Assembly (NCBI GenBank): GCA_037013685.1
Contig: CM072886.1
Coordinates: forward strand, 2,108,001-2,172,000
From: Acridotheres tristis
Lineage: Eukaryota; Chordata; Aves; Passeriformes; Sturnidae
Length of the DNA: 64,000 bases
Direction: 5' to 3'
Positions within the stretch are counted from its first letter, which is position 1. Each line of letters starts with the position of its first letter. Positions 61,431 through 64,000 of this stretch are shown one piece after another. The position numbers and the translations under genes are program-made. The notes beneath the pieces were generated by a model that was given only the letters and a program-made list of their open reading frames with translations, had not been told where the DNA came from and did not search any database.

Positions 61431-61933
61431 CCATGGACAAAACCATCTTCCTATGCCCAAAACTGCAGTTTCTGAATCAGTCCAATTCATCAGTAGTGAC
61501 TGGTGGAAATGCAGATTTATCCCAGCCCAATATTTCGGGATTAGGAGGCCCCAGCACACCTTTCCCACTATCTCTGCTAAAAGTGGATCAGAGCTCTCAT
61601 TTCCTCTCCTTTAAAAGGTTAATAAACACAAAGCAGGTCAATTCTCACGAGGCACACTGGTTTGCAGAACTGGCAGGCTGGAGCATAAAAACCCATTTAT
61701 TGGAGTCATATCTACACTTACAGCAAATCGTGGTCAAAGCTTATCTAGGAAGCAGCAGAGAAGAACTCTCCCTCATGAATAAAGATGAATTCCAGAGCTT
61801 TGGCCCAGCCCTGAGATGGGACTTGGTTTGGCTGAGGAAGGAAATGAACAGCAGCAGGCTGGTACCAGGCACTCTCTGAAGCCAGGTGAACTCCCAGTTC
61901 AGGGAAAAACCCTTCCAGCACATCAGTCTTTCA

Positions 61934-62110
61934 CTGAATCACGGAATCATTAAGGTTGGAAAAGACCCCCAAGGGCAGCAAGTCCAACCTTTGACCAAAC
62001 ACCACCCCCCAAATCCTCACAGCAAATTCTCTCTAATGTATGGGAGGTCACTCCAGGTCTCTTCTGAAAGACATCCCCACCCCTTTTTCTCCTGGAATCC
62101 CTGTTCAGAT
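61934..62110 (-). repeat. CR1 LINE fragment
   Basis: Minus copy starting GAATCACGGAATCATTAAGG then AGCAAGTCCAACCTTTGACC; the distal end is vague. Confidence 0.75.
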
Positions 62111-62749
62111 GCAGAGATGCCCATTTGACAGCTGGGCTATTTCAGGACACCCCAGTACCCACAGGGATAACAGCAAGGCAAAGGCACAGCTCAGTTAAGC
62201 CAGGCTGAGCTATCCCAGGGCACCATCACAGCCTGGTGTGCTGCAATAAAATCTCATTTTCACTCCAATTTCATACCAGCAGGCAGTTTCCAAGCTCTCA
62301 GGACTGTAAACAGCCTTGGGATGACATTTATTGTCCCCCTGACAAGCCCAGCCTTGCTGCTCACCCGTGGCTTGCCTGTTACAAGCATCTCATTACAACC
62401 AATTATCACTGCATCAATCTCCCTGTCCCAGCTGAGCACTGATTTTTTTGCCTGATTGAAGGAAACAGGCTCCAAAAGATGGTGCCTGCAACAATCCCTA
62501 GCTCAGCACGGCCCAGGCAGTTTGAATTTAATCCCAGTGGAGGAAAACCCACCATGAACCTTGAGTCACTACTGCCACCACAGACTCCAGACAGCAGAGA
62601 CCTCCCAAATAAGGGATAATTTCCTATTTAAAAGTTGTATGAAATCATAAAAAATATCCTAGATAGATTATTTTTCTTCCATAAATCTTGTAAGTTAAAT
62701 GCAATTTGAGTTTGATTCTGAATCCAGGATAATTTTTAGAATTCACAAC

Positions 62750-63050
62750 CTCTTGTGCCAAGGCATTGCACGGTTTAAGTGTCCACTGACAGAAAAATTA
62801 TACCCTTTTCTGAATTCACTTTGAACCTGCTCATTGCTGGTTTCACTAGGAATTGCTCAGTTCTTTTACAAAGACAGAAATATTCACAGCCTAACCACAA
62901 TATCCCTTTCCCTGGGGAGAAAAGCCATAAAATCCTCTTTAATATCCCTCCTCGGGCATCTCTTTTTCAAGCTGAAGTGTCCCAGCCTATTTAGTAGCTT
63001 CCAGCATGGAAACAGCTTGCTATCATTTCTCCCTCGTATCTTTGGTGGGT
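62750..63050 (-). repeat. Very old CR1-like element
   Basis: A diverged stretch that does not match the usual avian CR1 core but resembles an older amniote CR1 type I associate with turtles and crocodilians: TTGTGCCAAGGCATTGCACG near the start, GGCATCTCTTTTTCAAGCTG and GTCCCAGCCTATTTAGTAGC near the end. The assignment is from memory. Confidence 0.6.
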
Positions 63051-63667
63051 TTAATTCTACCCCATCCTGCCCTGGGCTTGCAGAGTAGAGTTTTATTCTA
63101 TTTTTCTCTGACAGATTGGGTTTGACTGGGGTTAGCTTGGCTCTGGTGTTTCACCAAATGCATCCTCCCTCTCTTCCCTGGAAAAGTCACTGCTGTGCCC
63201 TCCTGTCCCCAGTCCCACTCACACTCCAGCATCCTTTGGGCATCTCTCCTTCCCCCAGCTCCATCCCATCACCTTTTTTATTTGTACCACCACTGACAGT
63301 CTGCTCTGCAGCAACCCCATCCCCTCAGAGCTTCCCCTTCCAGCTTTCCAGGGCTTTGTGTTTGATTTGGACATTTTCTGCCTGCTCTCCGTGCAGCCCT
63401 GCAGGCAGGAGGTGACAGAGAAGCTGAAGGAAAGTCACAATCCTGCCAGGGCATGTGGCCCCTGGCACGGTGGCATTTCCTTCCCACCACTGATGAGCTC
63501 TGCTGGGGCTCTGATGCTCCTTTGCTCATCTCTCACTGAGGGATTTGCAGCTCCAATTCAGCAGGAAAAGGATTGGGCAAAAAAGGATCCCAAAATTCAG
63601 CATAAGTGAAAAGAGTTTGCTTTGGATTTTGCCTCAATATCGGTGGCAAGTCTGTGATCTCATTTTT

Positions 63668-63733
63668 CCCACAAGCTGGACTTGATAATCATAAAGGTCT
63701 TTTCCAGCCTTTAACAACTCCATGATTCTGTAA
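63668..63733 (+). repeat. CR1 LINE fragment
   Basis: Short plus-oriented 3' end: AAGGTCTTTTCCAGCCTTTA and CTCCATGATTCTGTAAC. Confidence 0.8.
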
Positions 63734-64000
63734 CAAGAACACCATTAATTATATAAAACCTGGTTTACACTTCTGCAAGTAGAAGCTGTCCAAGCACTCA
63801 ACAGGAAAAAAAATACATTAAAAAAAATAACTTTCTTCCCAAATATTTGCAGAAATTGGACTCAAAGACATATGAAGGAAACCTCACTGCAAAGCCCCAG
63901 ACTGAATTATTCTTATCAGCATGAAGGAAATCACCAATGACTGTTGCTGGAGGGTGATTTTTAAGCATTGAAATCCTATGAGATTTTTCCATCAACAACA

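Larger units (their letters stand above)
57336..64000 (-). other. VIPR1 intron 2 (partial), exons 1-2 not found
   Basis: Sequence upstream of exon 3. I looked for a minus-strand exon of about 100 bp ending in phase 1 with the first ectodomain cysteines, testing candidate donors near 58590, 59434, 59712, 60465, 60514 and 61111, and found none that fits. Five CR1 fragments are present. No promoter or CpG island is seen, consistent with exon 1 lying further upstream. Confidence 0.75.

Overview
The window is vertebrate nuclear DNA from a bird, most likely a passerine. Its coding sequence is short exons with GT..AG introns. About 27 fragments of the avian LINE CR1 are scattered through it. Four LTR-like copies resemble endogenous-retrovirus LTR families that I associate with songbird genomes; that family call is from memory, not a search. 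There are no bacterial-type genes, CRISPR arrays or operons. Almost every long open frame here is chance or repeat-derived.

One protein-coding gene is supported: VIPR1, the VPAC1 receptor for VIP and PACAP, a class B1 (secretin family) GPCR, on the minus strand. Eleven exons could be placed to the base, from 57335 (upstream) to 12498 (stop codon). All splice phases agree, giving one continuous reading frame of 394 codons plus stop. By comparison with the usual 13-exon layout these are exons 3 to 13. They cover most of the Cys-rich ligand-binding ectodomain, all seven membrane helices and a C-tail ending in Ser-Leu-Val. Exons 1 and 2 (signal peptide and first ectodomain segment) were not found and probably lie beyond 64000.

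Layout: 1-6042 is intergenic DNA with CR1 fragments and a long pyrimidine tract. 6043-12497 lies downstream of the stop codon; it has a proximal ATTAAA and a strong distal AATAAA as candidate minus-strand poly(A) signals. 12498-57335 is VIPR1. Its largest introns are intron 6 (11.6 kb) and intron 3 (8.9 kb). 57336-64000 is part of intron 2, rich in CR1 and holding one very old CR1 copy.

The most interesting structure is where the mobile elements sit relative to exons. An LTR ends about 9 bp from the exon 3 splice donor, a CR1 begins about 25 bp from the exon 7 donor, and an LTR ends about 120 bp from the exon 5 donor. All four LTRs are antisense to the gene, while most CR1 copies inside it are in the sense direction. 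I found no wholly new biological system.
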